Source: Acinetobacter puyangensis
Lineage (GTDB): Bacteria; Pseudomonadota; Gammaproteobacteria; Pseudomonadales; Moraxellaceae
DNA: 64,000 nucleotides
Direction: 5' to 3'
Assembly: GCF_900096995.1 (NCBI RefSeq)
Contig: NZ_OANT01000002.1
Coordinates: forward strand, 310,001-374,000
Shown one piece after another: positions 27,493 through 36,957 of this stretch. The notes beneath the pieces are model-generated. The model was not told where the DNA came from, ran no database searches, and saw only the letters and a program-made list of their open reading frames with translations. Every line of letters starts with the position of its first letter. The stretch's first letter is position 1. The translations under genes were made by a program, and so were the position numbers.

Positions 27493-29037
27493 ATGTGTGG
27501 TGTGGTTGGTATCGCTGGTAAATCACCTGTAAACCAATTGTTGTACGATGCTTTAACGATGTTACAACATCGTGGGCAAGATGCGGCAGGGATTATTACT
27601 TGTCACGAAGGTCGCCTGTATTTACGTAAGGATAATGGTATGGTACGTGATGTATTCCATACCCGTCATATGCGTGCATTACTCGGTAATTATGGTATTG
27701 GCCATGTGCGTTATCCGACAGCAGGATCTTCAAGTAGTGCAGAAGCACAACCTTTTTATGTCAATTCTCCTTACGGTATTTCTTTGGCGCATAATGGTAA
27801 TTTGACCAATGCAGCTGAAATCCATAAGGATTTATTTAATGCTGATTTTCGTCATATCAATACAGATTCTGATTCTGAAGTCTTGTTAAATGTGTTTGCC
27901 CATGAAATGCAAAAATGTGGCAGGGTTGATCCAAGTGAACATGATGTATTTGGTGCCGTAACCCGTGTGCATGAGCGTTGTAAAGGTGCTTATGGTGTGG
28001 TGTCATTAATCACTGGACATGGTCTGGTAGGTTTTCGTGATCCGAATGGAATTCGTCCATTGATTTATGGTTCACGTACCACCGAAGCTGGCGAAAAAGA
28101 ATATATTATTGCATCAGAATCTGTTGCAATTACAGCACTAGGCTTTAAAGTCGAACGTGATATCGAACCTGGTGAAGCCATTTTTATTAATGCCAATGGC
28201 AAGCTATTTACCAAGCAATGTGCCGAACATCCGAAATATCGCCCATGTATTTTTGAATATGTATATTTTGCCCGTCCGGATGCTACACTTGATGGTATCT
28301 CAGTGTATAAAGCCCGCCTGAAAATGGGTGAAAAACTTGCACATAAAATTTTGCGTGACTGGGGCAAACAACATAATATTGATGTGGTGATTCCGATTCC
28401 GGATACCAGTCGTACCTCTGCTTTGGAATTGGCCAATACGCTGGGTGTTAAATTCCGTGAAGGCTTTATGAAAAATCGCTATATCGGTCGTACCTTTATT
28501 ATGCCGGGACAGCAGCAACGTAAAAAATCAGTACGTCAGAAATTAAACCCAGTTGAACTGGAGTTTAAAGGCAAAAATGTCTTGCTGGTAGATGACTCAA
28601 TTGTACGCGGTACCACTTGTGAAGAAATTATTCAGATGGCGCGTGATTCGGGTGCAAAACAGGTGTATTTTGCTTCGGCAGCACCCATGGTCAAATATCC
28701 GAATGTTTATGGTATTGATATGCCGGCCAAATCTGAATTAATTGCCTCAGGCAGAACTGTCGAAGAAGTTCGTCAGATTATTGGTGCAGATCGTTTGATT
28801 TTTCAGGATTTGGAAGATCTAAAAGAGGCTGTTCGTACCGTTAAAGTTCCTGATATTACTGAGTTTGATTGTGCAGTTTTTGATGGTGTGTATGTAACTG
28901 AAGGGATCGATGCCAATTATCTGGCACGTCTTGAGAAAAATCGAAATGATATTGCGAAAAAGTCTAAAGATAACTATATTGATGTCAATGTCGATGCAGC
29001 TTCTGTAGATTTAACCGGTATTCGTGAAGATGCATAA
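27493..29037 (+). CDS. purF: Amidophosphoribosyltransferase
   Basis: 514 residues. The Met is followed by catalytic Cys2 (MCGVVGIAG), then the glutaminase motifs [20 protein letters not shown] and [10 protein letters not shown]. The PRPP-binding motif is [13 protein letters not shown]. It makes phosphoribosylamine, the first committed step of purine synthesis. A stem-loop follows the stop. Confidence 0.97.
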   Translation: MCGVVGIAGKSPVNQLLYDALTMLQHRGQDAAGIITCHEGRLYLRKDNGMVRDVFHTRHMRALLGNYGIGHVRYPTAGSSSSAEAQPFYVNSPYGISLAHNGNLTNAAEIHKDLFNADFRHINTDSDSEVLLNVFAHEMQKCGRVDPSEHDVFGAVTRVHERCKGAYGVVSLITGHGLVGFRDPNGIRPLIYGSRTTEAGEKEYIIASESVAITALGFKVERDIEPGEAIFINANGKLFTKQCAEHPKYRPCIFEYVYFARPDATLDGISVYKARLKMGEKLAHKILRDWGKQHNIDVVIPIPDTSRTSALELANTLGVKFREGFMKNRYIGRTFIMPGQQQRKKSVRQKLNPVELEFKGKNVLLVDDSIVRGTTCEEIIQMARDSGAKQVYFASAAPMVKYPNVYGIDMPAKSELIASGRTVEEVRQIIGADRLIFQDLEDLKEAVRTVKVPDITEFDCAVFDGVYVTEGIDANYLARLEKNRNDIAKKSKDNYIDVNVDAASVDLTGIREDA

Positions 29038-29046
29038 TCTTTGTTT

Positions 29047-29077
29047 TAAGATGAAGTGATTGATTCACTTCATCTTA
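29047..29077 (+). terminator. Stem-loop after purF
   Basis: A 12-bp stem AAGATGAAGTGA / TCACTTCATCTT with a 5-base loop lies 11 bases after the purF stop. The T-run is poor, so termination may be partial. Confidence 0.65.
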
Positions 29078-29134
29078 TTGACAAAAAATTAAAGGAAATG
29101 GAGTAAAATATTTTAAAAGAAATTTAGGATCGTA

Positions 29135-31015
29135 ATGCCCAAAAAAAATATCACAATATTATTTCTTTCCTTCTTGATTGTTACTCTGGCAGTAACAGCT
29201 ATTCTTAATTTAATTTTTGGTTTAATCGTTCATTTCTTTGATCAGACACAATCCATCTGGTGGCATATACTCAGTCCGATTGTTGTGATCTTGATGCTGA
29301 TTCTTATTTTAGGTTCTGCTTTATTTAAATCGTGGTCTTATCAAAAAAATGGACAACGCATTGCAAAATATCATCAGGCAAAAAAAATTGAACTTGTGAA
29401 TTGTGTACCAGAAGAAGCTTTGGCATTTAAAATTAATCTGGAACTCGCAGAAAGTTGTAATGTCTATCCTGCACATCTTTATGTCTTTGATCGAGAACTG
29501 GGGATTAATGCCTTAACTGTGGGTTATGCAGAAAAAGATGTCAGCATTATTTTGACATGGGGTGCTTTACAATCCATGAATCAGAATGAATTAAAGGGTA
29601 TGCTGGCGCATGAATATAGCCATATTATAGCAAAGGACTATATCGAACATACCCAACTTGAAGTGTTTTTAGCAGGATTTTTACTGATTAGTCAATTAGG
29701 TAGCTATTTTATTGTACGGGGCACACAACATAAAACCTTATTGATTGATAGCATCTTTGCTGCAATCTATGTAGCACTAGGTGGCTTTATCTGGCTACTT
29801 GGCAGTTTAGGGGTAATTGCCAGCCGGATTTTAAAATTTATTATTTTTTATCATCGTGAATTCAAAACCGATTTAGCTGCATGTGAACTGGTTGATCAGC
29901 AATATTTATTGCATGCGCTGACAAGGATATACGTACACGATCAAGGTTCACATATCTATCGTACTGATGGTGAATCGATTGCACATTATTGCTTTGCGAA
30001 TGCCTTGAGTGAACAAAGCTGGTTTAAGATTCATCCATCTTTAAGCCGCCGCATTAATTATTTACATCCAAATTTTAGCCGGATTGCAGTGGGAGAAAGT
30101 AAACCTTCGGAAATAAACTGGCAAAATCTGATTTCAAAATTATTGTTGCCAACCAATGAAGAGGTTTTACTCGATGCATTAGATGCACAGCATTGGCAAC
30201 TGCCTCAGCAACGTCCTTATTTAAGGCTATCTCCGATTAGCTTTACAACAAAAGATGCCGTAAGGGCATTAAGTCCGGAAATTCGACAATCAATGGAACG
30301 TCCGGAACTGTTATTAAGAGCCATGCAAACTGCAACAGGGTGTCGTGAGGTCATTGTTGCGATCTTTATGATTCGACAATATCGAGAGTTTATCCCCGAA
30401 GATGCACAGGTCAGTCAAGCCATTATAGAGGCTTTATTAAAACTGGATGGACGGGTGCATATACAGGTTTTCTATGAAGCACTTAGACATATCGATAATA
30501 TGCCAACCATTGCCAGTCGACAATTTCTAAATCGTATTTCACAAATTATTCAGGCAGATGGTGAGATTGGTTTACTCGATTGCTTGTTACTGGAACGCGT
30601 AAAGGCGACACAAAATATGCTGGACGATGCCTTAATTGTTTCCAGAAAGCACTGTACCGAAGCAATTGTGCATCTGGTTGATGCGATCTTGCATGTACAG
30701 CAAATCAATAGTCATAATCAATTAAGAATTCATCATAATATACTTAAACGTATATTGATGCATGATGAGCTGCAACATTATACTGCAATTACAGATCAAC
30801 CACTGGATCTTTCTAATAGTTTACGTTTGATTTCAGGCTTGCTAGTCCGAGAAAAACTATATTTATTAAGTGTAATTGAACATGAACTTTGGTCTGAGAG
30901 AGTAATTACGCAAGATGAATTAGATGTATTGGAGTTACTGTATTGGCGCTTAGGTTTTGAAACACAGGAAGTGGTCAATCGAATGTTAAAACAAAGTAGT
31001 TTATTGATTTTATGA
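29135..31015 (+). CDS. M48-family membrane metallopeptidase
   Basis: Two N-terminal membrane segments (about residues 7-35 and 43-62) are followed by an HtpX/Ste24-like peptidase domain with zinc motif HEYSH at residues 159-163 and a further hydrophobic pair near 185-230. The downstream Glu ligand is probably in FKTDLAACELVDQQY. The remaining 350 residues are helical and of unknown role, making it longer than HtpX (about 290). It stands alone before the prophage. Confidence 0.82.
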   Translation: MPKKNITILFLSFLIVTLAVTAILNLIFGLIVHFFDQTQSIWWHILSPIVVILMLILILGSALFKSWSYQKNGQRIAKYHQAKKIELVNCVPEEALAFKINLELAESCNVYPAHLYVFDRELGINALTVGYAEKDVSIILTWGALQSMNQNELKGMLAHEYSHIIAKDYIEHTQLEVFLAGFLLISQLGSYFIVRGTQHKTLLIDSIFAAIYVALGGFIWLLGSLGVIASRILKFIIFYHREFKTDLAACELVDQQYLLHALTRIYVHDQGSHIYRTDGESIAHYCFANALSEQSWFKIHPSLSRRINYLHPNFSRIAVGESKPSEINWQNLISKLLLPTNEEVLLDALDAQHWQLPQQRPYLRLSPISFTTKDAVRALSPEIRQSMERPELLLRAMQTATGCREVIVAIFMIRQYREFIPEDAQVSQAIIEALLKLDGRVHIQVFYEALRHIDNMPTIASRQFLNRISQIIQADGEIGLLDCLLLERVKATQNMLDDALIVSRKHCTEAIVHLVDAILHVQQINSHNQLRIHHNILKRILMHDELQHYTAITDQPLDLSNSLRLISGLLVREKLYLLSVIEHELWSERVITQDELDVLELLYWRLGFETQEVVNRMLKQSSLLIL

Positions 31016-31104
31016 TGATTAATTAAGCATTTGATTTTTTGGTACTTGCCAGACTAAAGTTTTGATGGTATCTTTCGCATCAGCTTAACAAGCAACATAG
31101 AAAT

Positions 31105-31178
31105 AGAGGATTGGTGTAATGGTAGCATGACGGTCTCCAAAACCGTTCGTCAAGGTTCGAGTCCTTGATCCTCTGCCA
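31105..31178 (+). tRNA. tRNA-Trp-like gene (CCA anticodon), prophage-adjacent
   Basis: AGAGGAT pairs with ATCCTCT. The anticodon stem ACGGT/ACCGT encloses CTCCAAA, giving anticodon CCA. The T arm is CAAGGTTCGAGTCCTTG and the CCA end is encoded. The D-loop region is short (74 nt in all). All arms pair, so it looks functional. The integrase gene ends 119 bases downstream, so this is the probable attachment gene. Confidence 0.88.
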
Positions 31179-31223
31179 CTTTTTAATAATAAAAACAAAG
31201 ACTTAAAAATTTATATATTTTTC

Positions 31224-31241
31224 TGACAGGTTTTTGACAGG
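31224..31241. repeat. Tandem TGACAGG sites near the left prophage junction
   Basis: Two direct copies of TGACAGG, 11 bp apart start to start, lie between the tRNA and the integrase terminator. They may be integrase arm-type binding sites of attL; this is inference from position. Confidence 0.4.
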
Positions 31242-31261
31242 ATTTCAATTTTAAACTCTTC

Positions 31262-31289
31262 AAAAGAAAGGCTGCATTTCGCAACCCTT
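31262..31289 (-). terminator. Terminator of the integrase operon
   Basis: On the minus strand GGTTGC pairs with GCAGCC (one G-U) around GAAAT, followed by TTTCTTTT, just past the integrase stop. Confidence 0.7.
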
Positions 31290-31297
31290 CATTAAAT

Positions 31298-32446
31298 CTA
31301 ATTTGTATTCAGCTTTGACATCTCGATTTTGTTTTTATCGCCATTCATCCACTTAGCGTATCTTTTCATTAACATCTCTAAGCTATGACCAAGCTGCGAG
31401 GCGACAAATACCGGATTAAGCCCATCCATCAGCATCATTGTGGCATACGTGTGCCTGGTATTGTATGCAGGGCGGTGCCGGATAAAACAGCCTTGCATGG
31501 CTTCAACCAAACGATCACGTGCGGGTTGTTCACTATAAAAAGGCTCACCAGTTTCAGGGCAATACATTACATAGTTAGGATGAAGTCTGAGATTGCGTAT
31601 TTCTGTCAAGGCTTGTTTAGATCTCTCATTCAGACATACATCCCTGATGGTATGTGTTTTCGTCACAGGTTTTTCAATACCTCTTACTCGGCTTTTACTG
31701 ATCCGGACTGTACTGTTAAACCAATCTATATCATTCCATTTTAAGGCGAGCATTTCTGACGGCCTACAACCGGACCAGAATGCGAACTCGAAATACCAAT
31801 AGTAAAATCGATCCTCACTGATCATATTTTTATCAAGCCAATCCAGAAGGGCATTCATTTCTTCACGGCTGAATGGATCGGGAATGCCTATTTGTACTTT
31901 CTTATTTTCGATACCAGCCATTGGATTCTCAGTAATAATCTTACTTTTCATGGCTGTTTCAAAAACACCACGGAGGGGAATCAAGCAGTTATTTAAAGTT
32001 TTGGCGGTAGTGAACTCTTTAGATACGATTAATTCCCTAAGGTCGTCGTGAGATATGGTGTGAATAGGTACTAGTGCAAGGTGAGGCATCCAGTGAAAAT
32101 TTAGAGTATTTACATATCCTTTTTTGGTATTAAGGTCGCCATCCCATAAACGTAAATATTTTTGAGCAACCTCTTGAAATAAAACGCCACTACCTACGAT
32201 AACGCTCTCTTTTTCTACAGTAATACCTTTTGCTTTAGCAATGTCTTCATCAGTCAAAATACCCCATTCAGCCTTAGTAATTAGGTCGCTTCTAATTTTA
32301 CTGGCTGCGCTAATACCTTCCGCAGTCGTGGGGTGCGGGAGTGTGATGTTGTATTCTTTTCCTTTACGTTCAAAGTAGATTTGGATTGATCCATTGCGTA
32401 TCCGGACGCCTGTTGGTAACGCTTTTGGGCTTGTTCTGTCAGCCAT
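31298..32446 (-). CDS. int: Phage tyrosine integrase
   Basis: 382 residues. The N-terminal arm-type DNA-binding domain resembles PF12167 (PTGVRIRNGSIQIYFERKGK), followed by a SAM-like core-binding domain. The catalytic domain shows SGCRPSEMLALKW (Arg), YNTRHTYATMM (the HxxR-box region), QLGH and the nucleophile in KRYAKW. It ends 119 bases from the tRNA-Trp-like gene. Its N-terminal 55 codons overlap the excisionase-like gene in another frame; the arm-binding domain within the overlap argues that the ATG at 32446 is real. Confidence 0.93.
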   Translation of the reverse strand: MADRTSPKALPTGVRIRNGSIQIYFERKGKEYNITLPHPTTAEGISAASKIRSDLITKAEWGILTDEDIAKAKGITVEKESVIVGSGVLFQEVAQKYLRLWDGDLNTKKGYVNTLNFHWMPHLALVPIHTISHDDLRELIVSKEFTTAKTLNNCLIPLRGVFETAMKSKIITENPMAGIENKKVQIGIPDPFSREEMNALLDWLDKNMISEDRFYYWYFEFAFWSGCRPSEMLALKWNDIDWFNSTVRISKSRVRGIEKPVTKTHTIRDVCLNERSKQALTEIRNLRLHPNYVMYCPETGEPFYSEQPARDRLVEAMQGCFIRHRPAYNTRHTYATMMLMDGLNPVFVASQLGHSLEMLMKRYAKWMNGDKNKIEMSKLNTN

Positions 32447-32640
32447 TGATTATAACCCTTTATCGAAAAATATATATTTCCGTCTTGTTTTGACCAGACT
32501 ATATCTTGTGGCCATTTTTTGCGACGATGATTAAGTTTTTCCTCGGCAATGCCAGTGAGTTTAGAAAATTGACTTGCATCAACCCAGTCAATAGGTGTTA
32601 GACCCAACTCAAGCAATGCTTCTAAAATTTCATTTGGCAT
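32281..32640 (-). CDS. Excisionase-like DNA-binding protein
   Basis: 119 residues from ATG 32640 (GAGGTG 5 bases upstream). The core WVDASQFSKLTGIAEEKLNHRRKKWPQDIVW followed by DGNIYFSIKGYNQWL has the winged-helix pattern of phage excisionases: HTH, then a beta hairpin, then Y-x-x-W. The C-terminal 40 residues are basic and overlap the int start by 166 bases. Position directly upstream of int supports an Xis role. Confidence 0.6.
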   Translation of the reverse strand: MPNEILEALLELGLTPIDWVDASQFSKLTGIAEEKLNHRRKKWPQDIVWSKQDGNIYFSIKGYNQWLTEQAQKRYQQASGYAMDQSKSTLNVKEKNTTSHSRTPRLRKVLAQPVKLEAT

Positions 32641-32660
32641 CACAGCACCTCAAAAAATAA

Positions 32661-32942
32661 TTAATTTTTTAACTCGCCACGCTCTTTTTTGAGTATTCCT
32701 ACTACAGTGTCGCGTGTTGTTGTCACAAATCTTTCAAAAGACTTTGTTGGTAAAGTATCAGCCAGCATTGAAGTGCTTAACCCGAAAATATGCATCGCAA
32801 ATAATCTGGCCTGTTCTGGATCTTCTTTATCCATTGCCTCTACCATTGGACCAATAATTCGATGATAAATCTGTTTCGCAACCTGATCCGGTGTACCGCT
32901 GATTTCACCAATTTGGAGATATTCTGTTTTTACTTTAGGCAT
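32661..32942 (-). CDS. Hypothetical phage protein, 93 aa
   Basis: The ATG at 32942 has GAGGGA 7 bases upstream, preferred over GTG 32957. The protein is helical, with QVAKQIYHRIIGPMVEAMDKED and a charged C-terminus (KKERGELKN). No family is recognised. It lies between the Fis-like gene and the excisionase-like gene in the same leftward operon, so a role in the recombination switch is possible. Confidence 0.6.
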   Translation of the reverse strand: MPKVKTEYLQIGEISGTPDQVAKQIYHRIIGPMVEAMDKEDPEQARLFAMHIFGLSTSMLADTLPTKSFERFVTTTRDTVVGILKKERGELKN

Positions 32943-32953
32943 CTGTATTTCCC

Positions 32954-33169
32954 TCACTTCAACATGCCAAGTTTTTTCATTTTTTGGCGCATGGTGCCTC
33001 GGTTTAAACCAAGAATTTCAGCGGCGGCAGTTTGATTGCCACGGCATCGAATAAGAACGCTCTCAATTACGGGTTTTTCGATAATTGCAAGAACATCGCG
33101 AAAAAGGTTTTTACTATCTGATTGAATCAGTTCATCAATCTTTGCATGAGTTAAAATTGCTTCTTTCAT
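32954..33169 (-). CDS. Fis-like HTH protein (NinH type), 71 aa
   Basis: The C-terminal half, IESVLIRCRGNQTAAAEILGLNRGTMRQKMKKLGM, aligns along its whole length with the Fis DNA-binding region (GNQTRAA..MGINRGTLRKKLKKYGM). The N-terminus is shorter than Fis, as in NinH. Fis bends DNA and stimulates excision in lambda. Location in the int-xis operon suggests a phage-supplied accessory factor. Confidence 0.8.
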   Translation of the reverse strand: MKEAILTHAKIDELIQSDSKNLFRDVLAIIEKPVIESVLIRCRGNQTAAAEILGLNRGTMRQKMKKLGMLK

Positions 33170-33371
33170 TTTTAATACCTATCTATTTAAATTAATCTGT
33201 TACCCCGTATCGCCACAGTGGGGCATGCTGCAATATGAATGCTTGGCTAACCGTTGTTCCACCTCGTTACTCTTTGCTTGCACCATTGCAGTGGTGGGCT
33301 TGGTCAGGATCACCTTTCACGATTCCTACACGGCCTAGATAGAGCCAACATCCTTTCTGGCTAACGTGGAA
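33170..33371. other. Gene-free gap in the leftward operon with a palindrome
   Basis: 202 bases, richer in GC than its neighbours, without a supported open frame. It contains CACCATTGCAGTGGTG (two mismatches to a perfect palindrome) and CCCC/GGGG pairing further left. A processing site or small RNA is possible; nothing is certain. Confidence 0.4.
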
Positions 33372-34877
33372 TTACTCGACCAATTCAGGGTTAAGTTTCT
33401 GAATCTTGGTACCACCAATAATTTTGAACAACGGATTTAGAGCCGTAATATCAAGCTGTTTTTTAGCTCTGGTTGCAGCGACATATAAAAGTCTTGCTTC
33501 ATCGTCCGTTAAGACTTTCTCACCATCACTAGCGGATTCTTTATAGAAGAAGTCATCACCAAGTTTGACCTTGTTAAATTCCAGACCCTTAGATTTGTGG
33601 GCTGTGGTGACAATGCAGTCATAATCGCTAGAGTTGCTTTTGAGCAATGCTTCAATTAATGCATTTTCACCTACTGAATTAATCAGACTGACCAGCGGTT
33701 TAAGATCATTTCCGGTAACTTCGTTTGTGTACTCAGTGATTTCTTCCCAATTACTAAAGCCTTCAAACACGCTACCATCATGTACTTTGATACCAGATTT
33801 AACTTTTTTGGCATCTTCAATATTTTTTAATAATGATGTTGTATCAACTTCAAGACGTGGTTCACGTCCAATTTTGACCAGCTCAACCATGTTGGAGAGG
33901 GCAGCGGCATTGGTGCGATAGATAAATGCATCGGCAATTTCATTGCCAATTTCACAAACATGGGAATCGATCTGCTTAAAACCACGTAGTGGAATTTCCT
34001 CATCCAGCACATTGAACAAAATTTTGTTGGCAAGGTCGGCAATGTTTTGACCAAAACGGAATGACTGACTTAAACGTGTTTCAGCAATTTCCAGTGATTG
34101 CATTGCATTGACAGCACCACGAAACGCATAGATTTGCTGGTGACGATCACCTACATAGATGACTTGAGCACGTTGCTTGCTCAAAACATTCAACATGATT
34201 GGATCAGCATCCTGTGCCTCGTCAAATAAAATGAAGTCGGCATTAATCACTGGATTGCTCAATGCCCAATATTTTAGGTAATGGTCATGTTCGAGACGAT
34301 TAATGCCAGCAGGATTTAAAATGTCATTCCAGTAATCATTAGCCTTAGGTAAAAGAATGTTGGCAAGTTCAGCACGGTATGTATCATCCATCCAGTCGGG
34401 TAGTGCAGCATAGACCTGTGCTAACTGGATCTCCACATGGTTGGAACGGCAGAAATATCCCACAGCGTTCATCATTGCGGTAGCCATATGTTTAGAATTA
34501 AATAAACGCTTCCGGTCATCCTCACCACGTTGTTTGACCAATGCCACTGGCACCTGATAATTTTCAAGATCATGACGAGATGCCAATTGGTTTGACATCA
34601 AGCGACGATTCTTTAATTTATTGGTCAACCATCTTGGAACTGAATTATAAGCAAGGCTATGAAAAGTTCTGCATTTTACATTTTGGTTAAACTTTGCCTG
34701 TGCTTCAGTTGCGATAGCTTTGTTAAATGCCAGGTACATGCCTGCCTGACCGGTTTTAGCATTCCCGATAAGTTTAAGCGTAGATGTTTTACCGGCACCT
34801 GCATAGGCAGTCACTTTGCATGATTGTCCACGTAATGCCATATCTATGGCATTTTGTTGTTCAATAGTTGGGTTCAT
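33372..34877 (-). CDS. UvrD/Rep-type phage helicase
   Basis: 501 residues, superfamily 1A: Q-motif TIEQQNAID, Walker A AGAGKT (26-31), Walker B FILFDEAQDADPIM, motif III VGDRHQQIYAFRGA, motif V TTAHKSKGLEFNKV and motif VI LLYVAATRAKKQL. It is shorter than host UvrD (about 720), lacking part of the 2B region. It probably works with the RecT/exonuclease pair encoded upstream. Confidence 0.9.
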   Translation of the reverse strand: MNPTIEQQNAIDMALRGQSCKVTAYAGAGKTSTLKLIGNAKTGQAGMYLAFNKAIATEAQAKFNQNVKCRTFHSLAYNSVPRWLTNKLKNRRLMSNQLASRHDLENYQVPVALVKQRGEDDRKRLFNSKHMATAMMNAVGYFCRSNHVEIQLAQVYAALPDWMDDTYRAELANILLPKANDYWNDILNPAGINRLEHDHYLKYWALSNPVINADFILFDEAQDADPIMLNVLSKQRAQVIYVGDRHQQIYAFRGAVNAMQSLEIAETRLSQSFRFGQNIADLANKILFNVLDEEIPLRGFKQIDSHVCEIGNEIADAFIYRTNAAALSNMVELVKIGREPRLEVDTTSLLKNIEDAKKVKSGIKVHDGSVFEGFSNWEEITEYTNEVTGNDLKPLVSLINSVGENALIEALLKSNSSDYDCIVTTAHKSKGLEFNKVKLGDDFFYKESASDGEKVLTDDEARLLYVAATRAKKQLDITALNPLFKIIGGTKIQKLNPELVE

Positions 34878-34893
34878 ATTCCTATCTTCCTAT

Positions 34894-34922
34894 TGGCACC
34901 CTCAAAACTGAGGGCACCGCAT
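34894..34922. promoter_or_regulatory. Hairpin between recT and the helicase gene
   Basis: CACCCTCA / TGAGGGCA-type stem around AAAC, nested in a TGGCA...TGCCA pair. It lies between co-directional genes without a T-run, so it may be an mRNA processing or attenuation structure. Confidence 0.45.
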
Positions 34923-34930
34923 GCCAATGA

Positions 34931-35965
34931 TTAAGCCGTTAAAGCTGCTTGTTTTTGCTCATAACTCAAATTAATCGCATTAGTCTGAGGATCATTAAAG
35001 TTTGCGGAATGTGGTTCAAAGCTTTTAGCCATAACTCCATCCAATGCTTCAAGTGATTTTGCAGCTTCGATACCATCAAGCACCTGAACAAAGCGATATT
35101 GTGTACTGTATGTTTCTTTAATTTTGGCTTGTTGATCTTCTGCAATATCGCTAGGAATTGCTTTTGAGAACTCTTTGAGTTCGGCAATGGTATTCAATTT
35201 TTTAATGTGATCTATTGCACCATCTACATCATAAGGTGCACTATCATGTGCCTGAGATTCCATATCAATGACAGTAGCTTCCTGTTGCTGCTCACGTTCA
35301 GCCATCTGAGCCTTGAGACCACCCGCACCTTGATGTTTTTTTACTTGTGATTGAGCAGGTGTAACATCTACTTCTTCACGTTCAACGATTTCATCAGGGG
35401 TGTAAACACCTAGGATTACATCCGGTGTATATAAACGAGACCAACGCTTAATAGCTAAATAAGCAAGTTGTTGGCGTGGATCAGCAAGCCATAATGGTGA
35501 GTTGCGAACAGGACCTACTTGTCCCATTGATAGAGTGATTTCGCGTGGTGTTGTCTCACCTTTTAATGTTGCCCAGACCTTTACACCTTTATCCCACGAC
35601 TTATCTTCTTTCCCATTAATTTTTGCCCAATCGCCGTACCACTCAAATTGCAAGCGACCTGTGACTGGTGCACGGTTAATGATTACAGCATTTACAAGCT
35701 GCGCTTCATAACCAAGGGTGCCATTGATTTGATGTGTTTTTTGCGCTACTGCAAATGGGTCCATTTGCCATTGTACGGACTGCATAATTACTGCAAGACA
35801 GTCACTTGGGTTATTCTGAAGGTGCTTTGGTACAGAAAACTTAGACGATGCCATCGTTTCAGCCAACTTCTCGAAACGAGACATCATTTCGGGATTCATC
35901 ATAATATCGAAAGCTGTGATAGGTGCTGGCATAGTATTGTTTGGTACGCTTACTGCTGTATTCAT
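34931..35965 (-). CDS. RecT-family single-strand annealing recombinase
   Basis: 344 residues. The region PKHLQNNPSDCLAVIMQSVQWQMDPFAVAQKTHQINGTLGYEAQLV matches the RecT family signature, followed by WAKINGKEDKSW and WATLKGE. The C-terminal third is acidic and Gln-rich. RecT-type proteins anneal complementary strands after exonuclease resection. The partner YqaJ exonuclease gene ends 11 bases upstream, a classical pair. Confidence 0.88.
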   Translation of the reverse strand: MNTAVSVPNNTMPAPITAFDIMMNPEMMSRFEKLAETMASSKFSVPKHLQNNPSDCLAVIMQSVQWQMDPFAVAQKTHQINGTLGYEAQLVNAVIINRAPVTGRLQFEWYGDWAKINGKEDKSWDKGVKVWATLKGETTPREITLSMGQVGPVRNSPLWLADPRQQLAYLAIKRWSRLYTPDVILGVYTPDEIVEREEVDVTPAQSQVKKHQGAGGLKAQMAEREQQQEATVIDMESQAHDSAPYDVDGAIDHIKKLNTIAELKEFSKAIPSDIAEDQQAKIKETYSTQYRFVQVLDGIEAAKSLEALDGVMAKSFEPHSANFNDPQTNAINLSYEQKQAALTA

Positions 35966-35976
35966 AATAAAATTCC

Positions 35977-36957
35977 TTAAATTGTTTCTTTAAATTTGTT
36001 TGAGATACGGAAAACACGGGTACTGGATGTTTTGCTGTATTTCGCAAATAAATCTGGTTCTTCCTTTTTCAACAGCGTGCTGTCAATACGGGTAGAGGAT
36101 TGTTCTTTATAGGTGAATAGGGTTTTGCCTTGACTAATCATCATTTCAGCATCTTGCATGGTGGAGACGATCTTTAATTTAATTTCATCTTCACGTGCTT
36201 TATCTGCTTTTTGGCGACTTTGAACTGCAACAAATTCTTCGCCAAGTTTGATATGCTCAAAATCGGCTTCAACCTGTTTGCCGGTTATATGCTTTGACCA
36301 ACGATGTAAAACATCATCAAAACAAGTCGGGTCGGGTGGTACATCAGCAATAACATGGTTGAACCAGAATGCCTTTACTTGGCTGAAAATTGACTGAATC
36401 AAATCTTCATCACGTTCAATGCGATACATACGAAATTTGTTGCCACCAATCAGTGTAGCAAGATGAATTTCTTTACAACCTGTAATGAGCAAATACCAAA
36501 GGCATTGTGTAAGGTAATAATCCGGAACCTGATCCGTACCTTCCTCTCCAAAAAGTTTGCTCATATATTCGCTTGCAGTCTTACATTCGAGCAGCTTGTC
36601 AGTGGTCAGTTCTCCATTTTTAAACCGTACATTGCCAGCAATTTCAGGATTAATAATTGCTCGATCAATATTTCCCAAAGCCCACGGATGCTCATCTAAA
36701 GATAATTGCTGAGTAACACGTTGAACTTTCATGCCAGTACGACGTGAAAATTCCTTGGCTACCACATCTTCGAGCAAGTTGCCAAAATGCGCTGACTCGC
36801 TTTGAGATTCTTTCTTTTCAGATCGTCCGGTCTTATCCAACCACAGGGCGTAAGGGGATTTATACGGGCTAAAACCCAGAATTGCCGCGACATCAGAACC
36901 ACCGATGCCTTTTTTACGACCTGCAAGAAATTGGTCACGATCTACTTGTGTATTCAT
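35977..36957 (-). CDS. YqaJ-family phage exonuclease (lambda Exo-like)
   Basis: 326 residues. The N-terminal IGGSDVAAILGFSPYKSPYALW is diagnostic of YqaJ nucleases; the PD-(D/E)XK core shows the E-x-K element in DKLLECKTAS near residue 120. It resects double-strand ends for RecT. Its ATG overlaps the stop of the upstream gene. Confidence 0.9.
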   Translation of the reverse strand: MNTQVDRDQFLAGRKKGIGGSDVAAILGFSPYKSPYALWLDKTGRSEKKESQSESAHFGNLLEDVVAKEFSRRTGMKVQRVTQQLSLDEHPWALGNIDRAIINPEIAGNVRFKNGELTTDKLLECKTASEYMSKLFGEEGTDQVPDYYLTQCLWYLLITGCKEIHLATLIGGNKFRMYRIERDEDLIQSIFSQVKAFWFNHVIADVPPDPTCFDDVLHRWSKHITGKQVEADFEHIKLGEEFVAVQSRQKADKAREDEIKLKIVSTMQDAEMMISQGKTLFTYKEQSSTRIDSTLLKKEEPDLFAKYSKTSSTRVFRISNKFKETI

